Positions 1-5,830 are shown, counted from the stretch's first letter. The stretch is 8,657 nt of DNA from Rickettsiales bacterium (GCA_031283795.1 JAITBB010000077.1:1-8657), one strand, 5' to 3'. Notes: generated by a model from the sequence alone, not told the origin. Translations and numbers: made by a program.

Positions 1-180
1 ACTGGTTCCGCTGGTTCCGCTTTTACTCCTTTCAATCTTTTTCTCGACGCTCCCACATATAAAGTCGAAAACCCCATCACACTCCCTAAGGGATTCCTCA
101 AACCTCTGAGCTTCTCTGTACCTTGTATCATGTTTCTCTTTTTTATAGAATTTTGGCACATCCTTAGAATCTGTATACAT
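1..180 (-). CDS. Hypothetical protein, N-terminal 60 residues (cut by window edge)
   Basis: An open frame starts at an ATG at 180-178 and runs leftward without a stop to the window edge. The 60 visible residues begin MYTDSKDVPKFYKKEK and are hydrophilic, rich in Lys, Glu and Arg, with two cysteines (C34, C42) and no signal peptide or membrane segment. The last residues repeat Gly-Thr-Ser twice, coded by a tandem 9-bp unit (ggaaccagc, ggaaccagt), so a Ser/Gly/Thr repeat tract may begin just beyond the edge. No Shine-Dalgarno site precedes the ATG, but a promoter-like pair lies 30-57 nt upstream. I do not recognise the family. That it is a gene rests on the open frame, the fitting promoter and protein-like composition. 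Confidence 0.5.
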   Translation of the reverse strand, partial: MYTDSKDVPKFYKKEKHDTRYREAQRFEESLRECDGVFDFICGSVEKKIERSKSGTSGTS

Positions 181-198
181 GACAATGATTTTTTAATG

Positions 199-228
199 AA
201 CCTAAATCCATAGTAAGTGATTTAGGTT
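199..228. repeat. Perfect 10-bp inverted repeat around the -10 element (possible operator)
   Basis: AACCTAAATC (199-208) and GATTTAGGTT (219-228) are exact reverse complements with a 10-nt spacer. One arm lies between the -35 and -10 of the leftward promoter and the other just past the -10, the usual placement of a repressor operator. Neither strand has a T-run after the stem, so it does not look like a terminator. The binding protein is unknown. Confidence 0.5.
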
Positions 229-237
229 AAAAGTCAA
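210..237 (-). promoter_or_regulatory. Sigma70-type promoter for the left-edge gene
   Basis: Read leftward, TTGACT (237-232) and TACTAT (215-210) are separated by 16 nt. Transcription would start near 203, leaving a leader of about 23 nt before the ATG at 180. The -35 matches consensus at 5 of 6 positions and the -10 at 4 of 6. An inverted repeat brackets the -10 element, suggesting repressor control. Confidence 0.45.
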
Positions 238-336
238 TCAATACTCTTAAATCGCTTTCTTTCTTTAGCGACCGAAAGCTTTGCAACTTGTTTTATCTGT
301 GTTAAACTATGAAAAGCTTACTAAATAAAACGCAGG

Positions 337-345
337 TGTTATAAT
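337..345 (+). promoter_or_regulatory. Extended -10 promoter element
   Basis: TGTTATAAT (TG at 337-338, TATAAT at 340-345) is a perfect extended -10. The -35 position 17 nt upstream (317-322, CTTACT) is weak, which extended -10 promoters tolerate. The predicted start near 352 lies about 20 nt before the ATG of the truncated ORF at 373. Confidence 0.4.
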
Positions 346-372
346 TCCTCTTACAACAATCGTATTCGTGTG

Positions 373-471
373 ATGACCGAAAAAATAGTAGTACATGAGT
401 TGGCTTCAGTGGAAGATAAAGCAATAGCAATTAGCCTTGCTGAAAAAATAACCTCTACTTCCCGCCCATAA
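373..471 (+). pseudogene. 5' fragment of a gene cut off by the insertion sequence
   Basis: An ATG at 373 opens a 32-codon frame beginning MTEKIVVHELASVEDKAIAI. From residue 26 onward the codons lie inside the left inverted repeat of the IS, and the frame ends at a TAA (469-471) supplied by that repeat, giving the tail ITSTSRP. Only about 25 residues are native. An extended -10 promoter lies upstream at a sensible distance; no Shine-Dalgarno site is seen. The remainder of the gene is not found beyond the right end of the element. It is probably the broken start of a cytoplasmic protein of unknown function, but the fragment is short enough that chance cannot be excluded. Confidence 0.4.
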
Positions 472-483
472 ATTCTACCCACA
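447..483. repeat. Left terminal inverted repeat of the IS (37 bp)
   Basis: It runs outer to inner from AATAACCTCTACTTCC to TTCTACCCACA. It is the reverse complement of 2127-2163 except for one base (G464 where the other end predicts A). It supplies the TAA stop at 469-471 that ends the ORF entering from the left. Confidence 0.9.
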
Positions 484-550
484 ATATTTTTCACTATCCG
501 CTAGACGGATAATGTCTCTGTAGAGCGAGAAATCAAGGAGTATATTATAA

Positions 551-619
551 ATGGCTATTGTATTCTTAGTTCCAGCTTTCTATAATGTGGGTAGAAATTT
601 CTATCCACAGAGAGGGTAA
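551..619 (+). CDS. Short ORF (22 aa) overlapping the transposase start, possible leader peptide
   Basis: ATG at 551 is preceded by AAGGAG (535-540) at 10-nt spacing, the only clear Shine-Dalgarno site near the transposase gene. It encodes MAIVFLVPAFYNVGRNFYPQ plus two residues and stops at 617-619, overlapping the first 35 nt of the transposase gene in another frame. It could couple or limit transposase translation. A +1 shift from this frame would enter the transposase frame, but I see no clear slippery site. Whether it is translated is unknown. Confidence 0.25.
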   Translation: MAIVFLVPAFYNVGRNFYPQRG

Positions 620-2135
620 TGAGGTGGGTTATATATCCTATGACACTAAGAATGGTATCAAATACGCTAAACTCTGCTTTTCTAAGCGTAGAGGTAAAAA
701 TGTCAGTAAAACATACAAGAACCTAGGTCGTGTCATCGACAGTGAGAAGCATATATTCCGTAATCGAGAATTGGGGGTGTACATGTATAATCCAGAGAGT
801 GGTACCATAAGTTCTCCGGATGCCTCAGTGATCTTACCTACAAACAGAGGAGCTGAACAGGAAAAGCTGATCTTAGATTTCGGAGATTCATACTTCTTGG
901 ATGAGTTCATAAAGCAGGATGGACTTTGCAATGTAATCAATTCTATCAACTATAGGAACAGGGATACTCTATGGGCAATGCTACACTACTACATCCTCTG
1001 TTCTACATCCAATAGTCATGCGGAAGACTGGTGGGAGGGCAGCTATGCAAGAATACTATATCCCAGGGCAAATCTAGTGAGTCAGAGAATCAGCGAATTC
1101 CTCTCGGCCATAGGTGAGGAACATACTCTAAGAATATTCTTTGGGGCATACATTCCCTACATTTCTACAAAGGCAAATCGCTTTTCGGACATTCTTATCG
1201 ACAGCACTGGGTTACCAAATAGTATCCACTTCCCACTCACAGCAGTCAGTAATCACAACGGTGACATCAGCAGTGAGGTGAGATTGATCTATGTAGTACA
1301 GCAGGAAACCGGGCTTCCCATATACTTTCGCTATGTTGCCGGTAATATAGTTGACGTCAGTACACTGATCCGCACAATAGCCGAGCTAAAGGCCAATGGT
1401 GTGAATACTAAGTTTGCGATCCTAGATGCCGGCTATTACAGCGAGGACAACGCACGGAAACTGATCTCCAACGGAGTGTCATTCATATCCAGACTAGGAG
1501 AGAATCTCAGACTATACAAAAATCTTATAGAAGAACATCTCGAAACTATACAATCCGAAGAGAATCTCATAGAGTACAATGGCAGATACATCTTTGTGAA
1601 ACGTGTGCAATGTACACTTTTTGACAGTCAGAGTGGATATGCCTATGTCTGTCTCGACATCGAGCGAAAAAGCTCCGAAACTCAAAAGTTGTTCAAAAGA
1701 GCAGGAGTTCAAAAGATAAGCAGAGCTGATGTTTACAGAAGCATGTCTGCGAAAGGTGTGTTTGTGTTGGTTTCGACGAGAAAAATTGCCTCTGACAAAA
1801 TTCTGCCACTCTACTACACTCGGCAACAGATAGAGCAGATATTTGACATTGGGAAAAACTATACAGATATGATCCCGATACGTGTACAGTCAGAGGACAC
1901 ATTTCGAGGACACCTACTGCTGACATTTATAGCCAGTGTGATTGTCAAGCGGATTCAGGATAGACTAAAGAATACCCCCCATAGTCCAATTTCAATGTTC
2001 ATCAACCTTCGAAACCAAAAATGCAAGGTCTATGATAATTCCGTGATAACGCAGGAGGCCAACAGGAAGGTTAATGACTACTACAGGATATTCTCACTTA
2101 AACCTCCGGTTGAGTTGCCAATCCAATGTGGGTAG
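585..2135 (+). CDS. IS4-group (IS1634-like) DDE transposase, intact
   Basis: This 516-aa protein catalyses cut-and-paste movement of the surrounding IS by nicking and joining the inverted-repeat ends. The N-terminal region (about 25-70) has the pattern typical of IS1634-type enzymes, ending in NLGRVID followed by a Phe-Arg-Asn-Arg segment. The RNase H-like core carries D206 in ILIDSTGLP and D281 in AILDAGYYS. The IS4 signature Y-x2-R-x3-E-x6-K is complete: Y410, R413, E417 and K424 in YYTRQQIEQIFDIGK. Length is normal for the family. No earlier in-frame start is possible because a TAG lies at 567-569. The chosen ATG has no Shine-Dalgarno site of its own and sits in a palindrome; a short ORF with a good ribosome site overlaps it. 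The stop lies inside the right inverted repeat. No frameshift or internal stop is seen. Confidence 0.92.
   Translation: MWVEISIHREGNEVGYISYDTKNGIKYAKLCFSKRRGKNVSKTYKNLGRVIDSEKHIFRNRELGVYMYNPESGTISSPDASVILPTNRGAEQEKLILDFGDSYFLDEFIKQDGLCNVINSINYRNRDTLWAMLHYYILCSTSNSHAEDWWEGSYARILYPRANLVSQRISEFLSAIGEEHTLRIFFGAYIPYISTKANRFSDILIDSTGLPNSIHFPLTAVSNHNGDISSEVRLIYVVQQETGLPIYFRYVAGNIVDVSTLIRTIAELKANGVNTKFAILDAGYYSEDNARKLISNGVSFISRLGENLRLYKNLIEEHLETIQSEENLIEYNGRYIFVKRVQCTLFDSQSGYAYVCLDIERKSSETQKLFKRAGVQKISRADVYRSMSAKGVFVLVSTRKIASDKILPLYYTRQQIEQIFDIGKNYTDMIPIRVQSEDTFRGHLLLTFIASVIVKRIQDRLKNTPHSPISMFINLRNQKCKVYDNSVITQEANRKVNDYYRIFSLKPPVELPIQCG
586..609. repeat. 24-bp palindrome over the transposase start codon, same half-site as the IS ends
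   Basis: TGTGGGTAGAAA (586-597) is followed directly by TTTCTATCCACA (598-609), its reverse complement except for one base (G591 against T604, a G-U pair in RNA). The half-site shares 11 of 12 bases with the inner part of both terminal inverted repeats. It begins at the second base of the transposase ATG (585-587). This suggests a transposase binding site used for self-regulation, an mRNA structure hiding the start codon, or both. Confidence 0.6.
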
Positions 2136-2163
2136 AATTTATGGGTGGGAAGTAGAGGTTATT
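2127..2163. repeat. Right terminal inverted repeat of the IS (37 bp)
   Basis: It begins inside with TGTGGGTAGAAT and ends outside with GTAGAGGTTATT. The transposase stop TAG (2133-2135) lies within it, and 3 bp further on it supplies the TAA (2141-2139, minus strand) that ends the leftward ORF entering from the right. Confidence 0.9.
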
Positions 2164-2432
2164 GGCAAGTCTTTCACCAGTTCCGGGTACTTTTCTCTAA
2201 TACCCTCGATCAGCTGCTCTACAAATTTTGGTGGGAAATAATCATCATCCAGTCCAAAAGACTCTTCCAGAAGATTAGCTTCTCGCAATAGTCTGATGTC
2301 CTCGCTGGTAACACCCTCCTTCTCCTCCAGCTCGCCCTTTTCCTTGTCTATTCTAAAGATTTTTCTTGATAGCCTGCTGCCCTCTCTATCCAATTCATCG
2401 TCCAATTCATCTTTAGTTTTTTGCTCTGACAT
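2139..2432 (-). pseudogene. Acidic hypothetical protein, 3' end replaced by IS inverted repeat
   Basis: A leftward frame starts at ATG 2432 (MSEQKTKDELDDELDREGSR; an in-frame ATG at 2468 would add 12 basic residues) and ends at a TAA inside the right inverted repeat. The last residues, PITSTSHP, come from IS sequence, as in the fragment on the other side. About 88 residues are native. They are highly charged, rich in Glu, Asp, Lys and Leu, with a predicted helical or coiled-coil stretch near residues 5-60 and a segment reading YFPPKFVEQLIEGIREKYPE. No signal peptide, membrane span or Shine-Dalgarno site is seen. Family unknown. It may be truncated by the IS or have lost only a few residues and still be functional. 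Composition makes it more convincing as a real gene than the left-hand fragment. Confidence 0.5.
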
Positions 2433-2522
2433 GGATGTATGTATCGTCCGATGTATCTGATGATTCAATCACAGGAGCCTAGCCCGAGAGAAGTTTGAAG
2501 AAACAATTTCGGATTAAACTTC

Positions 2523-2654
2523 CTAGCCATGGTCGCTCCTCGCCGAGTTCTCACAACACCATTTGGTTGAGTCGTTCATACCCGCCCATGGAGTACCACC
2601 GGGAATCTCTACAGATCCCATATTTATTACTTCCCCCAGAGGTGAATAGGCCAT
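2523..2654 (-). CDS. Small hypothetical ORF (43 aa) upstream of the acidic gene
   Basis: A leftward ATG at 2654-2652 opens a 43-codon frame starting MAYSPLGEVINMGSVEIPGG and containing an adjacent Cys-Cys pair near residue 30; it stops with TAG at 2525-2523. An internal ATG at 2621 has a purine-rich GGGGGAAG about 10 nt upstream and would give 32 residues. The ORF lies just leftward of a bidirectional hairpin and about 90 nt upstream of the acidic gene on the same strand. Other frames here are also partly open, including a 62-codon rightward one, so this could equally be decayed or noncoding sequence. Confidence 0.2.
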   Translation of the reverse strand: MAYSPLGEVINMGSVEIPGGTPWAGMNDSTKWCCENSARSDHG

Positions 2655-2661
2655 ATCCTAG

Positions 2662-2701
2662 AATAAAATACTCCACGATCTAGTGGAGTGCTTATTTTAT
2701 T
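2662..2701. terminator. Bidirectional terminator-like hairpin just upstream of the capsid gene
   Basis: ACTCCAC (2670-2676) and GTGGAGT (2683-2689) form a perfect 7-bp stem with a 6-nt loop. AATAAAA (2662-2668) and TTTTATT (2695-2701) can extend it after an asymmetric internal loop, and the T-rich flanks follow the stem on both strands. It could end transcription from either side. Being only 20 bp before the capsid ATG, it could also act as an attenuator; a candidate -10 (TATTAT, 2698-2703) overlaps its right arm, but no good -35 is seen. Confidence 0.55.
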
Positions 2702-2721
2702 ATTAATGAACAATTAGACTC

Positions 2722-3933
2722 ATGGATACTCTAGATCTGAATGAAAAACTAGAAAAACTCGGTAACAGCTGGGAACACTTTAAGAAGGTCAATAACGACA
2801 GACTTCTACAGTTGGAGAAGAAAAACGCCGTTGATCCCCTGACCGAAATAGAACTGGAGAAGTTAAATTCTCTCTTAGAGGAGCAAAAATCTAAAATAGA
2901 AAATCTCGAAGTGGCTATATCTAGGCCTGCTAGTTGCGGAGAATATTCTAAGGAATATAAATCAAGCGACGACATACAATATAAAAATGCATTTAACAGT
3001 TACCTTAGGAAGGGCATTGAGGAACAGTTGGCCAATATAGAGATAAAGAGGGATCTGACAACTAGCATTGACACAATGACCTCCTATGGTGGCTATCTGC
3101 TGACTCCGAACGTCCAGAGAATGATAATGGATAGAATAGAGAGCCTCTGTGTCATGAGGAAGATATGTTCGATTCAGGAAATATCATCGTCAAGCCTTGA
3201 TGTCATTGACCATACGGCCATGACTCCATCATGGCTGGGGGAAACAGGGTCCGTGAGCGATACGGACACCAGTATATTCTCTAAGAAGACAATAGCCACC
3301 TATGATCTGGTAGCTCAGCCAAAGGTCAGCCAAAAGTTGCTGGACGATGCCGCTATAAATATAGAGGAATGGCTTGCCAATAGGCTCGGCAGTGATTTTG
3401 CTGCTGCCGAGGAACAAGCCTTCATAGCTGGTCTGGGTAGCAGCTCAAACCAGCCAAAGGGAATCCTGAGCTATGTGGGAGAGAGTAATGGTATAACCGC
3501 TGTGACCAGCGCTAGCTCAAACAAAAGATTCACAGAGAACGATGTGCTGGACCTTTACTACTCACTTGGAGAAGAATATCTGAACAATGCCAGCTTTATG
3601 ATGCCTCGAAGTGTGATTAAGCACCTGAGGACGCTGAAGGACACAACCAGTGGCTATTATCTCTGGAATCCGGCACTTCTAGCTGGTCAGGTTGACACTC
3701 TGCTTGGTTGTCCAATATATCAGAGCTCCCACATTCCAGCCGTTGGTCAGTCCACTAAATCTATAATATTTGGAGATTTCAAATACTACCAGGTAGTAGA
3801 CAGAGTCGGCATTAGAATCCTGAGAGATCCTTTCACCGCGAAGCCCTATGTGAGATTCTACACAACAAAGAGAGTTGGTGGAGATGTCATAGATTTCAAC
3901 GCCTTCAGAGGACTCATAACGGCAAATTTCTGA
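2722..3933 (+). CDS. HK97-fold major capsid protein (gene-transfer-agent-like)
   Basis: This 403-aa protein matches the HK97 gp5-type capsid family, which assembles the icosahedral shell of tailed phages and of alphaproteobacterial gene transfer agents. Residues 5-68 form a charged coiled coil, the scaffolding-like delta domain normally removed by a prohead protease. A linker leads to the conserved start of the mature domain at 123-131 (GGYLLTPNV). Further family features are the QPKGIL motif (244-249), the LLGCPIYQS loop (327-335), the GDFKYYQVVDR strand (351-361) and a C-terminal RFYTTKRVGGDVID segment (378-391). Length is close to the family norm and the frame is intact. No Shine-Dalgarno site precedes the ATG. 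No portal, protease, terminase or tail gene is adjacent, so it is an orphan, as expected of scattered gene-transfer-agent relics. Cleavage probably falls between about 105 and 120 (inferred). Confidence 0.9.
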   Translation: MDTLDLNEKLEKLGNSWEHFKKVNNDRLLQLEKKNAVDPLTEIELEKLNSLLEEQKSKIENLEVAISRPASCGEYSKEYKSSDDIQYKNAFNSYLRKGIEEQLANIEIKRDLTTSIDTMTSYGGYLLTPNVQRMIMDRIESLCVMRKICSIQEISSSSLDVIDHTAMTPSWLGETGSVSDTDTSIFSKKTIATYDLVAQPKVSQKLLDDAAINIEEWLANRLGSDFAAAEEQAFIAGLGSSSNQPKGILSYVGESNGITAVTSASSNKRFTENDVLDLYYSLGEEYLNNASFMMPRSVIKHLRTLKDTTSGYYLWNPALLAGQVDTLLGCPIYQSSHIPAVGQSTKSIIFGDFKYYQVVDRVGIRILRDPFTAKPYVRFYTTKRVGGDVIDFNAFRGLITANF

Positions 3934-3943
3934 TAGCTATGCC

Positions 3944-3990
3944 TACGGTAGGGGTTGAATCCAAGCGATCAGCCCCTAGCCAATACCGTA
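3944..3990 (+). terminator. Strong stem-loop after the capsid gene (terminator or RNA element)
   Basis: TACGGTA (3944-3950) pairs with TACCGTA (3984-3990), and directly inside it GGGGTTGA (3951-3958) pairs with TCAGCCCC (3969-3976), including one G-U pair; the loop is 10 nt and tagccaa (3977-3983) bulges on the right. The stem starts 10 nt after the capsid stop. What follows is TAAATTG rather than a T-run, so it is not a textbook intrinsic terminator; it may stabilise the 3' end or regulate the next gene. Confidence 0.5.
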
Positions 3991-4056
3991 TAAATTGACT
4001 GTCTGTTGAATATTAAGTACTTGACACTAGAGTTGTGGCACCGCTTATCAACTAGT

Positions 4057-4725
4057 ATGAACTATCGTTTCCTGGAATATTCGCTGATAATTTGCCTGCA
4101 GCTAGGATTATGCTCTACTCCCGGTTTTGGCTCAGCCGGCATATTCAATCCTATGAGGCAGACTCCATCAGCTCTGATCTTCGATAATCTATCAAAGCCC
4201 ATCCTGTTTAGTAAGAGTAACAACCTCGTTAGGAGAGCTGGCTCATTTAAATTAGCCCTGGGAGAGCCCCTCTACATCAAAGGGAAAATAACTGATGCCT
4301 TCGGCGTTCCAATAGATGGGGTTATAGTTAAAATATGGCAGACCAATGCGACGGGAAGGTATCATAGTCTGCTCCAGAGGAACAGTAAATATATAGACAA
4401 GAATTTCCTAATGTCGGGTCAATCTGTGACAGACAATATGGGTAGATATGAATTCATAACGATTTTTCCCGGCTTCTACGACGACAGGGCGCCACATATA
4501 AACGTCATAGTTTCACACAAAAAGTTCGGTATCGTAGAGACGGAGATGTATTTTGACAACAACCCAAAAAATTCCAAAGACCCGGTGTACCTAGCCTATT
4601 CCGAAGATGACAGAAAATTACTGACGGCCACCGTAAGGCCCCTACACAGTGGTAATCCGGAGAGTGGCAAAATCGCGATCTTCAATATGGTGATGGATGG
4701 TCTTCAGCAGTATAAGAGATACTGA
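4057..4725 (+). CDS. Secreted intradiol dioxygenase-like protein with altered metal site
   Basis: The 222-aa product resembles the secreted branch of intradiol ring-cleavage dioxygenases (protocatechuate 3,4-dioxygenase beta-like), non-haem Fe(III) enzymes that open catechol rings. After an N-terminal signal peptide (hydrophobic about 9-20, likely cleavage after GSA at 25-27), a beta-sandwich domain begins near 65. Conserved landmarks are the KIWQTNATGRY segment with Y102, the PGFY segment with Y141, then RAPH with R144 and H147. Canonical enzymes use two Tyr and two His; the second His, two residues after the first, is here N149 (H-I-N instead of H-I-H). Iron binding may be weakened or changed, and catechol cleavage is unproven. 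I chose ATG 4057 because it gives a compact signal peptide; an in-frame TTG at 4006 would add 17 residues. A TTGACA at 4021-4026 might be a -35, but no good -10 follows. It is convergent with the next gene. Confidence 0.75.
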   Translation: MNYRFLEYSLIICLQLGLCSTPGFGSAGIFNPMRQTPSALIFDNLSKPILFSKSNNLVRRAGSFKLALGEPLYIKGKITDAFGVPIDGVIVKIWQTNATGRYHSLLQRNSKYIDKNFLMSGQSVTDNMGRYEFITIFPGFYDDRAPHINVIVSHKKFGIVETEMYFDNNPKNSKDPVYLAYSEDDRKLLTATVRPLHSGNPESGKIAIFNMVMDGLQQYKRY

Positions 4726-4762
4726 TGTGTGGAACATCTAGACCATAGCACAGAGTAAATCA

Positions 4763-5689
4763 CTACATACTTCTCATTTCCTCCAGGACTATACTGCGGA
4801 AATCCATCCCTTTTCTTCTCACCGGCTCTATCGTCTCTGGCATTAGTTTCTTTATATTTCTTCGCCCATCCTCCAGAGCATCTCTCAGAGTAGTTTTTAC
4901 CACCACAGAGCTTCCGTTGAATATATATTTTCCATTATTCCCACCCAGATATGCCTGATAGGAATCTCCATCATCGAATACAAGTAAGGGCACTGAGTTT
5001 TTATGGCTATATTCTCTGATGCTGTAAGTTTCTCTAATAGCCTCTTTTAGAATTTTTATGTTATCCCCATAATTGTCCTTGATTTCTGTGTTATCTATTG
5101 CCTTTTTCTCCACTAAATGGATAAGAGCAGGAACTCCGGTTTTTATCTCATCCTGTTCAAAGGGTCCCTCATAGACCACCCCATTTGGTCCCAGAAGAAT
5201 CATTCCCAGTCCTTCCGCACTGCCGTTCCTGAACTCTCCTACATATCTAGCTCTGAGGACTGGACATAGGTGCACTCCGATTATTCTCTGCTCCTCATAG
5301 CGCACACAGCCATCAGGATACAGAGTAATGTCATTCTTACTCCAAACGGCATCTTCTCTTAGCTCATAGAGAAGTAGCACATTTCTACAGCTGTCCTTTG
5401 GTCCGCATTCGTCGGAATGGACACTGTAGTCTGCATCTCTGGCCTCCAGCCTCTCTCTGAGAATCTTGAGAGGAATATTTGCATTTTCCAATAGCCTTCT
5501 AGAGGTAACTAGACCCTGCGAATCAACATTTAGAATATACCTTGATCCACGAGGTAGGCGAACCACAAACTCTCTGGCGATTGTGGGATATATACCCCTG
5601 GCCTCCACCAGACTGCCAGGCGACAGCATGATCGACAGAACTAGTAAAATAATACACACCGCAAACCGGTTTCGCTCATTATTGCGCAT
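4763..5689 (-). CDS. Secreted MORN-repeat-like protein, function unknown
   Basis: ATG at 5689-5687 is preceded by GGAG at 7-nt spacing, so I prefer it to an in-frame TTG 11 codons upstream (5722). The 308-aa product has a classic signal peptide: basic MRNNERNR, a hydrophobic core at about 10-23, and likely cleavage after VEA (28-30). A single MORN-like repeat lies at about 149-177 (tyrosine, GEFRNG, a Gly-x-Gly, PNG, then YEGPF); a second, weaker match may start near TLYPDGCVRY at 122-131. Four cysteines follow the signal peptide (95, 101, 128, 142), which could pair as disulfides outside the cytoplasm. The C-terminal third is charged, without recognised motifs. MORN repeats often bind lipids or other proteins, so an envelope role is possible but inferred. 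The gene has its own candidate promoter about 180 nt upstream. I do not recognise a named family. Confidence 0.6.
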   Translation of the reverse strand: MRNNERNRFAVCIILLVLSIMLSPGSLVEARGIYPTIAREFVVRLPRGSRYILNVDSQGLVTSRRLLENANIPLKILRERLEARDADYSVHSDECGPKDSCRNVLLLYELREDAVWSKNDITLYPDGCVRYEEQRIIGVHLCPVLRARYVGEFRNGSAEGLGMILLGPNGVVYEGPFEQDEIKTGVPALIHLVEKKAIDNTEIKDNYGDNIKILKEAIRETYSIREYSHKNSVPLLVFDDGDSYQAYLGGNNGKYIFNGSSVVVKTTLRDALEDGRRNIKKLMPETIEPVRRKGMDFRSIVLEEMRSM

Positions 5690-5771
5690 AGGAAAACTCC
5701 GACAAGAACCACTAGTAAACAATGTTAGGAGTGCAGCTACAAGTCAAGAGCTAAACAGAATCTTTTTATCG

Positions 5772-5797
5772 AGTTATTCCATTTTTTAGGAATAACT
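5772..5797. repeat. Perfect 9-bp inverted repeat (possible operator or leader hairpin)
   Basis: AGTTATTCC (5772-5780) and GGAATAACT (5789-5797) are exact reverse complements around the 8-nt loop ATTTTTTA. No T-run follows on either strand. If transcription starts near 5867, it would form a hairpin in the leader of the MORN-like gene; if the weaker promoter at 5719-5747 is used, it lies about 25 bp upstream as a possible operator. Confidence 0.45.
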
Positions 5798-5800
5798 AGA

Positions 5801-5830
5801 ATATGGACCTTTAGATTAGATAGTCCACAT
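5801..5830. repeat. Imperfect 8-bp inverted repeat
   Basis: ATATGGAC (5801-5808) and GTCCACAT (5823-5830) pair at 7 of 8 positions across a 14-nt loop. It sits beside the 9-bp repeat at 5772-5797 and would be a second stem in the same leader. Confidence 0.25.

Larger units (their letters stand above)
447..2163 (+). mobile_element. Complete IS4-group (IS1634-like) insertion sequence, about 1.7 kb
   Basis: The element is bounded by 37-bp inverted repeats (447-483 and 2127-2163) that differ at one base, and carries a single transposase gene (585-2135) with an intact DDE/YREK core. Length and organisation fit the IS1634 branch of the IS4 group. Between the left repeat and the gene lie a small hairpin (TATCCG 495-500, CGGATA 506-511, 5-nt loop) and a Shine-Dalgarno-led short ORF. 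Whichever exact end is assumed within a few bases of the repeats, I find no matching direct repeat in the flanks (left ...ccttgctgaa, right ggcaagtctt...), so no target-site duplication is evident. Both flanks hold 5' gene fragments facing inward. The element looks intact and recently active, sitting at a rearranged site. Confidence 0.85.
2469..2721. other. Intergenic stretch with hairpins, function unclear
   Basis: The 253 bp between the acidic leftward gene and the capsid gene are more GC-rich than other intergenic DNA here. They hold a long-loop inverted repeat (GAAGTTT near 2491, AAACTTC near 2517), a small leftward ORF (2523-2654) and a terminator-like hairpin (2662-2701). No tRNA, tmRNA or SRP-RNA pattern is recognised. 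It may be remnant coding sequence. Confidence 0.35.

Noticed and set aside
187..198. TGATTTTTTAAT shared with a site near 5922-5933
   Set aside because: A 12-nt A/T-rich low-complexity match is expected by chance and the surrounding sequences are unrelated.
2495..2683. Rightward 62-codon ORF just before the capsid gene
   Set aside because: Ser/Pro/Arg-rich composition, no ribosome site, and its end lies inside the terminator-like hairpin; the opposite strand is equally open.
5466..5789. Rightward 107-codon ORF opposite the MORN-like gene
   Set aside because: It is the antisense of a gene with signal peptide and Shine-Dalgarno support, and has no ribosome site or recognisable content.
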